A stretch of DNA of 64,000 bases from Chthoniobacter sp. (GCA_021414005.1 JAIOPH010000032.1:1-64000), one strand, 5' to 3'; shown: positions 9,363-17,280, counted from the first letter of the stretch. Numbers and translations are program-made. The notes: generated by a model not told the origin, from the letters alone.

Positions 9363-9818
9363 ATGGAACAAAACATTACCGTCGCCACCTTCAACGATCG
9401 CGCCCCCGCGGAAAAGATCGCGCAACGGCTCCGCGATGCGGGCCTGCATGCGGACATCTACGACGAATCGAACGAGCAAAAGTGGAAGCTCTTCAACCTC
9501 CACCCGCGCGCCCACATGCGCGTGCGCGTCCACTCCAGCGAGGAAGAGCGCGCCCACGCGCTGGTCAAGGAATGGCACGAAACCGAGGGCGCGCTCACCG
9601 ACGCCGTTCACTGCCCCGAGTGCGGCTCGTCCAAAATCGAGTTCCCCCAGTTCTCCCGCCGCACCCTCATGGGCGCGCTCCCCGCCGCGCTCGCCGCGAC
9701 GGGCGTGATCGCCAAGGAATACTACTGCGAAGACTGCCACTTCACCTGGCCCGACGAGGTGAAACCCGAACCGCTACTGGACGCGCTCAACTGGCCCAGG
9801 CCCCTGTCGCTCCCGTAG
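9363..9818 (+). CDS. DUF2007-like domain protein with C-terminal zinc ribbon
   Basis: 151 residues starting at the ATG at 9363, just after an AT-rich leader. The first 70 residues (ITVATFNDRAPAEKIAQRL, LHADIYDESNEQ, MRVRVHSSEEERAHALV) match the DUF2007 (putative signal-transducing) fold. Residues about 82-130 carry CPECG and CEDCHFTW, a four-Cys zinc ribbon whose two knuckles are separated by a hydrophobic stretch (MGALPAALAATGVIA). That stretch could be a short membrane-associating hairpin, unusual within a zinc ribbon. Free-standing gene. Function unknown. Confidence 0.75.
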   Translation: MEQNITVATFNDRAPAEKIAQRLRDAGLHADIYDESNEQKWKLFNLHPRAHMRVRVHSSEEERAHALVKEWHETEGALTDAVHCPECGSSKIEFPQFSRRTLMGALPAALAATGVIAKEYYCEDCHFTWPDEVKPEPLLDALNWPRPLSLP

Positions 9819-10008
9819 CCGCGGCCCCTACGACGAGCGGAGGGTATCCCGATGCCATGCGGGACTTTCCGTGAGGGCGTTGCCTCCTTTCTCGCCCTGA
9901 GATCAGAGCGGTTCCCAGCCCACCGGTGAATTTTCAGGTTTCCATTGGGACTTCTGCGATGTTGTCATCGCAACGTGCGCTCCACTCGTTTCCACTCCGC
10001 GCGCGCCC

Positions 10009-10161
10009 ATGCTCGTTCCTGAAACCGAGATCATCATCAGCCAGGACGGCGCGGAGATTTTCCGCCGGACGGTGCGGCCCGGCGAATACTGCACCGGACG
10101 CAAAATGGGGTGCCATGTACCGGTGGTGGAACTGGTCTCGCGGCGGCAAATACCTTACTGA
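10009..10161 (+). pseudogene. Remnant of an FHA-domain protein
   Basis: A 50-codon frame opens with ATG at 10009 and reads TEIIISQDGAEIFRR, then RPGEYCTGRKMGCHVPV, then VELVSRRQIPY before TGA. This matches the first three strands of a forkhead-associated (phosphothreonine-binding) domain: the GEYxIGR loop and the SRRHA-type motif, the latter damaged to SRRQI. The rest of the domain is missing and 10162-10322 has no matching coding. Some real short protein cannot be excluded. Confidence 0.5.
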
Positions 10162-10322
10162 CGGGCTGCCGGGCAAACGAAAATACATTTGCAACCGGAT
10201 GCAACGAATCTTCCCAAATGGCGAAATGGACGATAAGGAACACCTTATTCGGGCTCGTTCCTCCACCTGCTTCCGACCACCACAACCCTGATCCACAAAT
10301 CGATCCTAACCAAAAAGCAAAC

Positions 10323-10721
10323 ATGAAAAAGCTCATCATAATCGCCCTCGCCGCACTCACCAGTTTCAGCGGCGCTTTGGCCGCCCAATATCCGATCCAG
10401 GCGGCGCGCACCGATCTGGAGCGCGCCCACAGCCTGGTGACCACGATGCAAGCTGGCGGCCCGGGCGGAATCGGCAAGAACAAGGCGACCATACCGAACA
10501 TCATCGCCGCCTTGAGCGACGCCGAACTGAGTCTCGACGCGGTGAAGAACAACAAGGGCACGAACACGAATGTCGCGCTGAAATTCACAGCGGCGGCCAA
10601 GACCGAGGTGAATCTCGCGAAGGACGGCAAGGATGCGCATCTCGAAGCGGCGAAGAAGGCCATCGAGGAGGCCCTCGAACGAGTGATGCAGGGAATCACG
10701 GTCAACCAACGCAAACGCTAG
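10323..10721 (+). CDS. Small secreted protein of unknown function
   Basis: 132 residues with a clear Sec signal (MKKLIIIALAALTSFSGALA, cleavage after ALA). The mature part is short, alanine-, lysine- and asparagine-rich, and predicted helical (ARTDLERAHSLVTTMQ, IIAALSDAELSLDAV, HLEAAKKAIEEALERVMQG). It ends with a basic tail (NQRKR). The ATG at 10323 is set by the signal peptide. No family recognised; it resembles small periplasmic helical-bundle proteins common in this group. Confidence 0.8.
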   Translation: MKKLIIIALAALTSFSGALAAQYPIQAARTDLERAHSLVTTMQAGGPGGIGKNKATIPNIIAALSDAELSLDAVKNNKGTNTNVALKFTAAAKTEVNLAKDGKDAHLEAAKKAIEEALERVMQGITVNQRKR

Positions 10722-10959
10722 CCAGAGCGGCCGGCCCGGCGAATGATCTGGGCCCGCGTCCTTGTTCACGAAGACGCGTGGGAGGGGAAAATGGAGGGGG
10801 CAACCGGCTGCGTCCGCGCCGCCAGTTCGGCGAGAAAGTTGCGCTGGCCGCCGATGACATGGGCGAAGAGTTCCGCGCGCGTGCCAACCAGCGCCCGCAG
10901 GCAGCGACCCGAAAACCATATGCTGCCGGAAATTCCACACGCCGGGCATCATCGCCCGG

Positions 10960-11724
10960 TCAGTCCGAGACGGAGAGTCGAAAGGATCGCCGCTCGCGAT
11001 GAAGTAACCGAACGTGCTCGAAAGCCCATGTCGCAGGCACCGCTGGCGGCTGGAGATGGGCTGGCAGATTGACCGTGCCGAGCCAGTCATGGGGTTGCCA
11101 TGTTCGGTTCTTGGCATGTAGGCCGGAGGTCCACATGGACGCCGCCTGTGGCGCTGGGAGGGTCTCGAGCGCCTCCCGGAGTTCCCAAACGGTCAGTCCC
11201 TGGACGGCGCACTGGAAACTCAAAAGATTCCCCATGAGATCGCCGTCGCGGAAACCTGAAAGCACCGAATCGGCGATGAGGGAGTCCGGCAGAGTTTCTT
11301 GAGCACGCTCAAAATCCTCACTCACGTTTTTGAAAATCAACCAAGCGGCCCACTGCACATCGGCCGGACTGGCCAAGCCTCTGACTTCGTAATGATGTTC
11401 CACCGATGATTCAACACGCACACCAAGATAGATTCCGGCCATGCACTGCCGGAACCGGATCGGAAAAGGATCGCCTGGCGCTTTTTGCCACTGCGCTTCC
11501 ACATTGCGGAGCAAGTCGCGCACACCCAGCGGCTCAGCATGCCGCCAATTCACCCACCCGGCGCGCCGGGTGTAACCATGCTCGCCAGCCAGAATCAGTT
11601 TCCGCATATCTCGAGGGTGCTGCGTCCAGGCGACGGCGGCCCCGAGCGCGACGGCCGACAGGAGAAAGCGCCGTGATCGGGGCCGTCGCCAATACTGTTT
11701 CAGGATGTTTCCGGAGAATGGCAT
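10960..11724 (-). CDS. Hypothetical membrane-anchored protein, third gene of an overlapping operon
   Basis: 254 residues, start at the ATG at 11724. A basic N-terminus (QYWRRPRSRRF) precedes one hydrophobic segment (LLSAVALGAAVAW), giving a type II anchor or uncleaved signal; the rest (HGYTRRAGWVNWRHAEPL, DVQWAAWLIFKNVSEDFE) would be outside the cytoplasm. Its start overlaps the end of the metallophosphoesterase gene by 25 bases, so translation is probably coupled. No family recognised. The 238 bases after its stop hold nothing recognisable. Confidence 0.75.
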   Translation of the reverse strand: MPFSGNILKQYWRRPRSRRFLLSAVALGAAVAWTQHPRDMRKLILAGEHGYTRRAGWVNWRHAEPLGVRDLLRNVEAQWQKAPGDPFPIRFRQCMAGIYLGVRVESSVEHHYEVRGLASPADVQWAAWLIFKNVSEDFERAQETLPDSLIADSVLSGFRDGDLMGNLLSFQCAVQGLTVWELREALETLPAPQAASMWTSGLHAKNRTWQPHDWLGTVNLPAHLQPPAVPATWAFEHVRLLHRERRSFRLSVSD

Positions 11725-12968
11725 AGAATGACTTCGCGCGGACAGTTCCAACGGATCGGGAGGGTGTCGGCAATCCCCCGGGAGACGATCATCGCCCCAT
11801 TGAGCCAATCGAAACGCAGTCCGTTCCAGCGGTAGAACCACGCGCCTGGATAAAGGCGAAGACCGCGACGGAATGCGACCATCTGACCACCGTGCAGATG
11901 TCCGGCAAGCACGATACTGCTACGCTCGCGAAGCGCCTGCGTGAGGTCGGCAGGATCGTGGATGACCGTAATGACCGGCAGCTCGCCGCTTCCTGTGGCC
12001 GCGTCTTTGGCCCCTACGATGGCGACGGCATGCCCTTCGCACCGAAGAGTGAAAGGGCCGTCGGGGAGCCAGTGCGCGCCGGCCTCGCAAAGCCGCCGTC
12101 GTAATCCACGCAACCAGCGGTCATGATTCCCCGCGATCGCCAGCACCGGTCCGCGCTTGGCCCATGCAGCGACGCGCGGCAGCAAGGCGCTAAAACCCAC
12201 CTCGCTGTCCGCATAGTCGCCCCCGAGAAGGACCGCGTCCGGAGCGAGTTCCGCGACGAGCGCATCCAGCCGGTCCAGCAGTGGCCCCGCGGTCCTGCGT
12301 CGCAAGTGTAGATCGCTCATGAAAAGCAGCCGGAACGGCACTCGGGCTCCACCTTTCATCGGCTCTGCGCGGACTAAGAGCGGAGCTTCCGCCGACAGAC
12401 TGAGCAACGGAGTAAGGGTCTCAACGGAAGTCCAAAGGGGTCTGCTCCGCAAACGCTCATACCAAATCAGGACAGCCAGGCACCCCAAACTCCAAGAGCG
12501 CACAAATCCCCGTCCACGGAGCCCCCCGGTGAGCATCTCCCACGCGAGCGGGAGAACCACGACCATCGCAGGTAAGGTTCCGCCAGCTTGGCGCAGCAGT
12601 GTGCGCGCGTTCCGCCCGATCCTCGTCCTTCCGTCCAAAGCCAGCGGAAACAGGAAAACAAATTGCACTTCCACCGCATAGAATGTCGGCACGACGAGGA
12701 TGAGTATCCACGGGTGCCGCCAGGCCGCGCCGCAGACCAACGCAGCGGCGGTGAACGCCGCTAGATATTTTCCAACCCCCAGACGATTGAAATGAGCCTG
12801 ACCGTCGGGTGGAGCCGACCCGCGCACGACTCCGAGTGCCATGCGCATCCAGGCGGCACCCGCCACAAAGCCGCCCGCAGCCGCAGCACCCGCTGCCGCT
12901 GGCAACGGCGATCCGGGAGCGTCATAGATCAAGCGGGCGCTGGCGAGTAGCTCACTAGCCCGGGCCAT
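11700..12968 (-). CDS. Membrane-bound metallophosphoesterase
   Basis: 422 residues. The first 190 hold several hydrophobic segments (AAAGAAAAGGFVAGAAW; YLAAFTAAALVCGAA; ILILVVPTFYAVEVQFVFLF; LPAMVVVLPLAWEML). A calcineurin-like metallophosphoesterase domain follows with all metal ligands: SDLHL (D219, H221), GGDY (D251), GNHDRW (N281, H282), a later VIHDPAD and GHLHGGQ. It resembles YkuE/YaeI-type enzymes acting on lipid phosphates, but the larger N-terminal membrane part is atypical. Start 12968 overlaps the upstream gene by 14 bases and its end overlaps the next by 25, the pattern of a tightly coupled operon. Confidence 0.88.
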   Translation of the reverse strand: MARASELLASARLIYDAPGSPLPAAAGAAAAGGFVAGAAWMRMALGVVRGSAPPDGQAHFNRLGVGKYLAAFTAAALVCGAAWRHPWILILVVPTFYAVEVQFVFLFPLALDGRTRIGRNARTLLRQAGGTLPAMVVVLPLAWEMLTGGLRGRGFVRSWSLGCLAVLIWYERLRSRPLWTSVETLTPLLSLSAEAPLLVRAEPMKGGARVPFRLLFMSDLHLRRRTAGPLLDRLDALVAELAPDAVLLGGDYADSEVGFSALLPRVAAWAKRGPVLAIAGNHDRWLRGLRRRLCEAGAHWLPDGPFTLRCEGHAVAIVGAKDAATGSGELPVITVIHDPADLTQALRERSSIVLAGHLHGGQMVAFRRGLRLYPGAWFYRWNGLRFDWLNGAMIVSRGIADTLPIRWNCPREVILCHSPETS

Positions 12969-13578
12969 AACTCGGAAACCCACCGCGCACAAAACACCAG
13001 TGGCTCCACGCCATCCAGGCGATGCCATTGCCAAACACGAGCAGCCGATGGAGCACGGTTTCAAGCCGTTTGCACCGACGACGATGATAGATGAACTCGT
13101 CGTAACAAATGAGCGTGGTGATAAAGATGACCACCGCAAAAGCCGGCAGCAAGAGCAGCAGAGGACGAGCGCTGAGCGAAGCCGCCGCCATTATCGCGAA
13201 CAACGGCACGCCTCCGCCGGCGAGAGCCAGTAACTCGCAGTTGCGCTCAGCGCGTCCGATCTGACACGCCGTTACCCAGCGATGGAAGCACCAGTCTCCG
13301 ATCCCGCCAAGAGTGGCGACCACGCCAGCGACGGCGATGACCCACAATTCCCAAGGCCAAGCCCGCAGTTGCACGACCCACGCAAAATGCGGGTCGGCTC
13401 GCAGCCACCACAGCCCTGCGGCAAATGCCACTCCCGGGACCACGAGCGCCACCAAACTCGCATACCCTCCCTTCCTCACGCGCAGGGGTGGCGGCAGGAG
13501 GGCGGCACGACGCGCTCCTTCGCAGGCTTGGGCACATGGAATGGCGCAACTTTGCGGGGGAGCAGCGGGCAATGACAT
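12955..13578 (-). CDS. Multi-pass membrane protein of unknown family
   Basis: 207 residues with about four hydrophobic helices (LVALVVPGVAFAAGLWWL; LWVIAVAGVVATLGGI; FAIMAAASLSARPLLLLLPAFAVVIFITTLI; LLVFGNGIAWMAW). A conspicuous soluble motif, CYDEFIYHRRRCKRLETVLHR, sits between the last two helices with acidic, His and Cys residues that could bind metal. The ATG at 13578 lacks an obvious Shine-Dalgarno. First gene of the three-gene overlapping set with the metallophosphoesterase. I do not recognise the family. Confidence 0.8.
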   Translation of the reverse strand: MSLPAAPPQSCAIPCAQACEGARRAALLPPPLRVRKGGYASLVALVVPGVAFAAGLWWLRADPHFAWVVQLRAWPWELWVIAVAGVVATLGGIGDWCFHRWVTACQIGRAERNCELLALAGGGVPLFAIMAAASLSARPLLLLLPAFAVVIFITTLICYDEFIYHRRRCKRLETVLHRLLVFGNGIAWMAWSHWCFVRGGFPSYGPG

Positions 13579-13609
13579 TGGGGCGATATGGCAGATGAGC
13601 GGGAGGATG

Positions 13610-13808
13610 TCAGGCGATAGCGTGTTCTTGACGCTCAGCGATTTCCTCCAGCCGCACCTGCACGGCGGCGACGGTTTCTTTCAGCGTCGAAGTGCCGGGG
13701 GTGAGGCCTACGTTTTGCGCGTCGCAAAACCACGCGGGGTCGAGTTCGTCGGGGCGCTCGATGTGGAAAACGGTGAGGCCGGCGGCGCTGGCGGCGGTGA
13801 CGAACTGG
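13610..13808 (-). repeat. Duplicated 3' end of ispH (copy of 15376-15574)
   Basis: 199 bases align without gaps to 15376-15574. By hand I count about 23 mismatches, concentrated near the stop; the inner 60 or so bases (about 13735-13795) are almost identical. Homology ends sharply at 13808/15574, inside both reading frames. Confidence 0.85.
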
Positions 13809-13936
13809 TATTCAGCGAGCGATCGGCGGAGCAGCCGGAGCTTTTCCCCGCCGATAACAAAAGGCGCGCTCCAGTCGGGCTCGGGTCGGTCCTCACGATT
13901 CGCGCGGAAATGCGCGAGACAGGTTTGGTAGTACAT
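13610..13936 (-). CDS. Chimeric ORF: unknown N-terminus fused to a copy of the ispH 3' end
   Basis: 108 residues. Residues 1-43 (MYYQTCLAHFRANREDRPE, DWSAPFV, LRRSLAEYQ) look like the start of an uncharacterised conserved protein. From residue 44 the protein reads VTAASAAGLTVFHIERPDEL and continues to the stop HAIA, which is the C-terminal 65 residues of the IspH encoded at 15376-16236 with few changes. A stand-alone IspH tail lacks two of the three cluster cysteines and cannot be an enzyme. So this is the outcome of a partial duplication or gene-conversion event that replaced the original 3' half. Translated or not is unknown. It begins 12 bases after the upstream stop. Confidence 0.65.
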   Translation of the reverse strand: MYYQTCLAHFRANREDRPEPDWSAPFVIGGEKLRLLRRSLAEYQFVTAASAAGLTVFHIERPDELDPAWFCDAQNVGLTPGTSTLKETVAAVQVRLEEIAERQEHAIA

Positions 13937-13948
13937 CGTCGGGATGGG

Positions 13949-14671
13949 TTAGTTCGCACTCGCAGGGAGGGCCGCTCCGGCAAAATTCTCGATCCAATGC
14001 GCGACGAAGAATTTCTTTTCCGTCGGCAGCCAGTGCGGCGACGTGCCGATGATCGGGCGCAGCGCGGTGGTCATCTGCAGGCATACGAGGACGAAGATGC
14101 CCATCCACACCTTGAGATGCGTGCGGTCGGAGACACCGAGCGCTTTCGTCATGTTGCCGAAAAGCCGCAGGCCGAACCAGGTGGCGATGAACCAAAAGAT
14201 CAGATGCAGGGTGCCGATGAAGACGACGGAGTCTGTGGATTGCGAAAAGACCCACGCCACCGGGGCGAAACCGAGAAGCAGCAACCCGGTCAAAGTGAGC
14301 ATGGCGCTGAGCACTCCGGCGGTGCCGCGCAGCGAGACCTCCGCCCCGCTGAGGCAGGCGAAAATGTAGAGGCTCGGGAAACAGATTAACGCGCTCACCA
14401 AGCCGCCGGCACTCACTTTCACCAAGGCTGCGGGAAGCTGGGAGCCGCCGGAAAACGTGCCGACGAGCAGCCCGTAAAGCGCGAACGCCGGCAGGGCGAC
14501 CAGCGCGAGGATCAGCCAGTGGCGCGATGGCCGGGGATCGCAAAGTGCTCGGATCAAGACGACTGGCCGCTTCAGGAGCGTGTCGAGAATCGCGCCAAGC
14601 CCCGCGTCGGCGGGCAGCGCTGGCTGCGGGGCGGTGGTGGGCAGGTTGGGTGGTTCGGTGGGTTGGTTCAT
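13949..14671 (-). CDS. Membrane protein, paralogue of the neighbouring gene
   Basis: 240 residues. A Pro/Thr-rich start (MNQPTEPPNLPTTAPQPALP) precedes about six hydrophobic helices (WLILALVALPAFALYGLLVG; LVSALICFPSLYIFACLSG; AGVLSAMLTLTGLLLLGFAPVAWVF; FIGTLHLIFWFIATWFGLRLF; WMGIFVLVCLQMTTALRP). The layout, the ALYG-hydrophobic-VG opening and the closing LRP-x-x-G motif match the gene at 14684-15376, so the two arose by tandem duplication. It resembles Yip1-like bundles only in general shape. Gap of 12 bases to both neighbours; probably the ispH transcript. Confidence 0.78.
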   Translation of the reverse strand: MNQPTEPPNLPTTAPQPALPADAGLGAILDTLLKRPVVLIRALCDPRPSRHWLILALVALPAFALYGLLVGTFSGGSQLPAALVKVSAGGLVSALICFPSLYIFACLSGAEVSLRGTAGVLSAMLTLTGLLLLGFAPVAWVFSQSTDSVVFIGTLHLIFWFIATWFGLRLFGNMTKALGVSDRTHLKVWMGIFVLVCLQMTTALRPIIGTSPHWLPTEKKFFVAHWIENFAGAALPASAN

Positions 14672-14683
14672 GTTGGTTTGGGT

Positions 14684-15376
14684 TTAGTTGAGGAGCTGGC
14701 GGAAGGCGTGGAAAACGGCTTCGTAGAAATTTCCGCGCAGCGGGTCGTCGGCAAGAAAACGAATCTCCTGTCCGGGCAGGCCGAAGAAGGGCCGCAGCAC
14801 CCACGAAAGCTGCGCGCCGAGAAAGAGATTGCTCGCCAGCCAGCTCCAAAATACGCGCTGCCCGGCGGCGGGCGTGGTGCAGCACCGCCTGAGCAGGGGG
14901 AGCAACCGGCGATTCGCGACCACGCCGGCATACGCAATGAAGACCACCGCGCACAAAAGCGTGAGGCTGTGCCCGGTCCGACTCGCAGCGTCGTCCTGCG
15001 CCGGGATGTTCAGGCAAACGAAATACGCCAGCGGGCTCAACGCTGCGAGCACCAGCGACGCGATGGTGAAGCTCATCAAGATCGCCAGCGAGGTCTGCCG
15101 GAAACCCAACCCCGAGCCGAGCACCTGCGCGAACAGCCCGTTCAGCAGGGCGTTGCTCCCACACGTCAAAAAGATCAGCAGCGGCAATTTGACCGCCGTG
15201 GACGCCGCTTGGAACGGTGCCCGCCAAAGCCCGACCACCCCGCCGTAGAGCGCGCAACCGACGGCGATTGTCAGGACGCAGGTCAGCAGCCACCGCGGCT
15301 CATGCTCATCCAGCCACGGAGCGATGCGCTCCGAGTCTCCACGGCACAGAATCACGAGTCGGCGCAGCGGTTGCAT
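14684..15376 (-). CDS. Membrane protein translated from a TGATG overlap with ispH
   Basis: 230 residues. The start ATG (15374-15376) shares its A with the ispH stop TGA, a TGATG overlap typical of coupled translation; a long reading frame upstream of it is only ispH in another frame. Hydrophobic helices: LLTCVLTIAVGCALYGGVVGL, LPLLIFLTCGSNALLNGLF, LAILMSFTIASLVLAALSPLAYF, LTLLCAVVFIAYAGVV, FWSWLASNLFLGAQLSWVLRPFFG. Paralogue of the following gene. Coupling to ispH may only reflect convenience, as no link to isoprenoids is visible. Confidence 0.8.
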   Translation of the reverse strand: MQPLRRLVILCRGDSERIAPWLDEHEPRWLLTCVLTIAVGCALYGGVVGLWRAPFQAASTAVKLPLLIFLTCGSNALLNGLFAQVLGSGLGFRQTSLAILMSFTIASLVLAALSPLAYFVCLNIPAQDDAASRTGHSLTLLCAVVFIAYAGVVANRRLLPLLRRCCTTPAAGQRVFWSWLASNLFLGAQLSWVLRPFFGLPGQEIRFLADDPLRGNFYEAVFHAFRQLLN

Positions 15377-16236
15377 CAGGCGATGGCGTGCTCCCAGAGC
15401 GCGGCGATTTCCTCCAGCCGCCCGAACACCGCGGCGACGGTTTCTTTCAACGTCGAAGTGCCGGCGGTGAGGCCCACGTTTTCTGCGTCGCGGAACCACG
15501 CGGGGTCGAGTTCGTCGGGGCGCTCGATGTGGAAAACGGTGAGGCCGGCGGCGCTGGCAGCGGTGACGAGCTGGACGGTGTTGTTGCTGTTGCGGCCGCC
15601 GACCACGACGAGCGTGTCGCACTCAGCGATGAGCTTGCGCAGCGCGTTCTGCCGGTTCTTGGTGGGCTGGCAGACGGTGTCGGTGAAACGCACTTCGCTC
15701 GCCGGCCGGGCCGCGCGGATTGCAGCGACCAGCGCCTGCACTTTCTCCAGCGGCTGAGTGGTCTGCGAAATCACGCCGTAGCGCTCGCGCGACGGGAGGC
15801 GCGCGATGTCGTCCTCGCTCTCGACCACGCAGGCGTCGGGGAAATCGCCGGTCAACCCCGAGACCTCGACGTGCCCACGTTTGCCGATAACCACAGGAAA
15901 ATAGCCGAGGCCGACGAGCAGCCCGAGTTGCCCGTGCGCGTGCCGGACCAGCGGGCACGTCCCGTCCGCCACGCCGAAGCCGGCGGCACGCCACTCCGCA
16001 CGCTTCCGGTCCGACGCGCCGTGCGCGGTGATCATCACCTGCGGCGTCGGTGCGGACGCGTGATTCAGCCCGCCCTCCTGAACGCCGCGTTGCGCGAGCC
16101 GTTCGCGGACGACGGGGTTGTGGACGAGTTCGCCCAGGATGGTGAGCGGCCCCTGGCTGGCGAGGCGTTCCGCTTGGGCGATGGCGTCGCGGACGCCGAA
16201 GCAAAGACCGTAGTGTTCTGCGAGTTGGATTTTCAT
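15376..16236 (-). CDS. ispH: 4-hydroxy-3-methylbut-2-enyl diphosphate reductase
   Basis: Last enzyme of the MEP isoprenoid pathway, an iron-sulfur protein turning HMBPP into IPP and DMAPP. 286 residues, slightly short of the E. coli enzyme. The three cluster cysteines are present in their motifs: GLCFGVRDA (C12), DGTCPLVRHA (C94) and DTVCQPTKNRQ (C189). Substrate-site motifs ELVHNP, ITAHGAS, SQTTQP and GGRNSNNT are intact. The ATG at 16236 follows an ACTTTG-N5-CAAAGT operator by 13 bases, so it is probably controlled by the neighbouring regulator. The last 199 bases exist again at 13610-13808. Confidence 0.97.
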   Translation of the reverse strand: MKIQLAEHYGLCFGVRDAIAQAERLASQGPLTILGELVHNPVVRERLAQRGVQEGGLNHASAPTPQVMITAHGASDRKRAEWRAAGFGVADGTCPLVRHAHGQLGLLVGLGYFPVVIGKRGHVEVSGLTGDFPDACVVESEDDIARLPSRERYGVISQTTQPLEKVQALVAAIRAARPASEVRFTDTVCQPTKNRQNALRKLIAECDTLVVVGGRNSNNTVQLVTAASAAGLTVFHIERPDELDPAWFRDAENVGLTAGTSTLKETVAAVFGRLEEIAALWEHAIA

Positions 16237-16249
16237 ATTTCAGGATGTG

Positions 16250-16266
16250 ACTTTGTGAGGCAAAGT
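16250..16266 (-). promoter_or_regulatory. Palindromic operator upstream of ispH
   Basis: ACTTTGTGAGGCAAAGT: perfect six-base arms (ACTTTG and CAAAGT) around five bases. It lies 13 bases before the ispH start and between ispH and the winged-helix regulator gene. The same pattern occurs in tandem before the regulator operon at 17281-17316. On the ispH strand a TAATAC hexamer directly adjoins it and could be a -10 box. Confidence 0.7.
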
Positions 16267-16288
16267 ATTAGAGCAAAAGGAAAGCCAA

Positions 16289-16609
16289 TCAGCCCCGCGT
16301 GCCCAAATCTCCGCCGGGCCGCCCGACTTTCAGGATCTGCTCCAAAATCGTGAGGTAGTCCTCGAACTGTTTGCGGCCCTTTGCGGTCAGCGCGTAGCTC
16401 GTCTGCGGGCGGTCGAGCATTTCCTTGGTCACGGCCACGTAGCCGTTGTCATGGAGCGTACGCAGGTGCGAAACGAGGTTGCCGTCGCTGAGTTCCAGCT
16501 CGGCTTTCAAGTCCTGAAACGTCCAGCTCGGACGGGCGGCGAGCAGGGTCATGATGCCGAGGCGCCCTTTCTCATGGATGAGCTTGTCGAGTTTATCGAA
16601 GTCGAACAT
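16289..16609 (-). CDS. Winged-helix DNA-binding regulator
   Basis: 106 residues, a compact single-domain HTH protein of the type found in PVC bacteria and acidobacteria (winged-helix, HTH_34/PadR-like). The recognition part is FQDLKAELELSDGNLVSHLR, the wing HDNGYVAVTKEMLDRPQTSY, and a C-terminal dimerisation helix FEDYLTILEQIL follows. No ligand domain is present. The gene begins four bases after the stop of the membrane-protein gene, so the two form an operon. The three ACTTTG-N5-CAAAGT-like sites before this operon and before ispH are its probable targets, implying autoregulation. Confidence 0.9.
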   Translation of the reverse strand: MFDFDKLDKLIHEKGRLGIMTLLAARPSWTFQDLKAELELSDGNLVSHLRTLHDNGYVAVTKEMLDRPQTSYALTAKGRKQFEDYLTILEQILKVGRPGGDLGTRG

Positions 16610-16613
16610 CGGT

Positions 16614-17273
16614 TCATGGCGTCCCGCCTGGACCGTCCGCGCGCGCCGACCGCGGCCAGGTGCAGGCGGCGTAGATGAGGTGAAACACGCCGAAGGCCAG
16701 GCCCATCATTACGTTGCTGCCGGACGCGAGACGGCTGGAGCCAAACGTGCCGCCGAAGCTCCAGAGCTGATAGAACGATGCCATGCCAGCAACGAGAAAC
16801 GCCCAGCCCAAAATCATAATCGAGCGCGGGGCGAAGTGCTTCGTCGCCAGCAGGGCCAGCGCGTAGCACATCATCCAGATCGGCGGCAGCCAGAAAGTAT
16901 TGGTCCCCCACCCCAGTACCGCCGAGAAAAACACCCCGCACAACATGCCGGGAAGCATTGCCACCAGCGCGAGGCGCATGCCGGAGGAAAGAAAGGGCTC
17001 TCCGCGCAGCTTCGAGCCGCGCCAAAGGAGGAAGACGTTGGCCAGTCCGGTGAGCAAGAGCACGAGGCACCATGTGCCGAGAAAAGTCGTGGCAAAGTCA
17101 GTATCGGAGCGGATCGGCGCGGAATGCCTTTGCCGGAGAATCAACGCCGCCAGGCAGGCGAAGACACCCCCCGCCAGCGCCGTCGGAGCGGAGATCGCAC
17201 GGTAGATCGTCGCCTTTTCCATGAGCGAACGGATAATTCGCAGGTGTTCCTCGGCGTCGGAGCGGGTAGGCAT
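16614..17273 (-). CDS. Multi-pass membrane protein co-transcribed with the regulator
   Basis: 219 residues from the ATG at 17273 (alternatives upstream would run over the operator). An N-terminal charged helix (SDAEEHLRIIRSLMEKATIY) is followed by about six membrane segments (ISAPTALAGGVFACLAALIL; FLGTWCLVLLLTGLANVFLL; LALVAMLPGMLCGVFFSAVL; IWMMCYALALLAT; SIMILGWAFLVAGMASFYQL; VMMGLAFGVFHLIYAAC). Pairing of this type of membrane protein with a small winged-helix regulator is recurrent in these phyla. A sensor or transporter role for the regulator's signal is possible but unproven. Confidence 0.85.
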   Translation of the reverse strand: MPTRSDAEEHLRIIRSLMEKATIYRAISAPTALAGGVFACLAALILRQRHSAPIRSDTDFATTFLGTWCLVLLLTGLANVFLLWRGSKLRGEPFLSSGMRLALVAMLPGMLCGVFFSAVLGWGTNTFWLPPIWMMCYALALLATKHFAPRSIMILGWAFLVAGMASFYQLWSFGGTFGSSRLASGSNVMMGLAFGVFHLIYAACTWPRSARADGPGGTP

Positions 17274-17280
17274 GGCGGTG

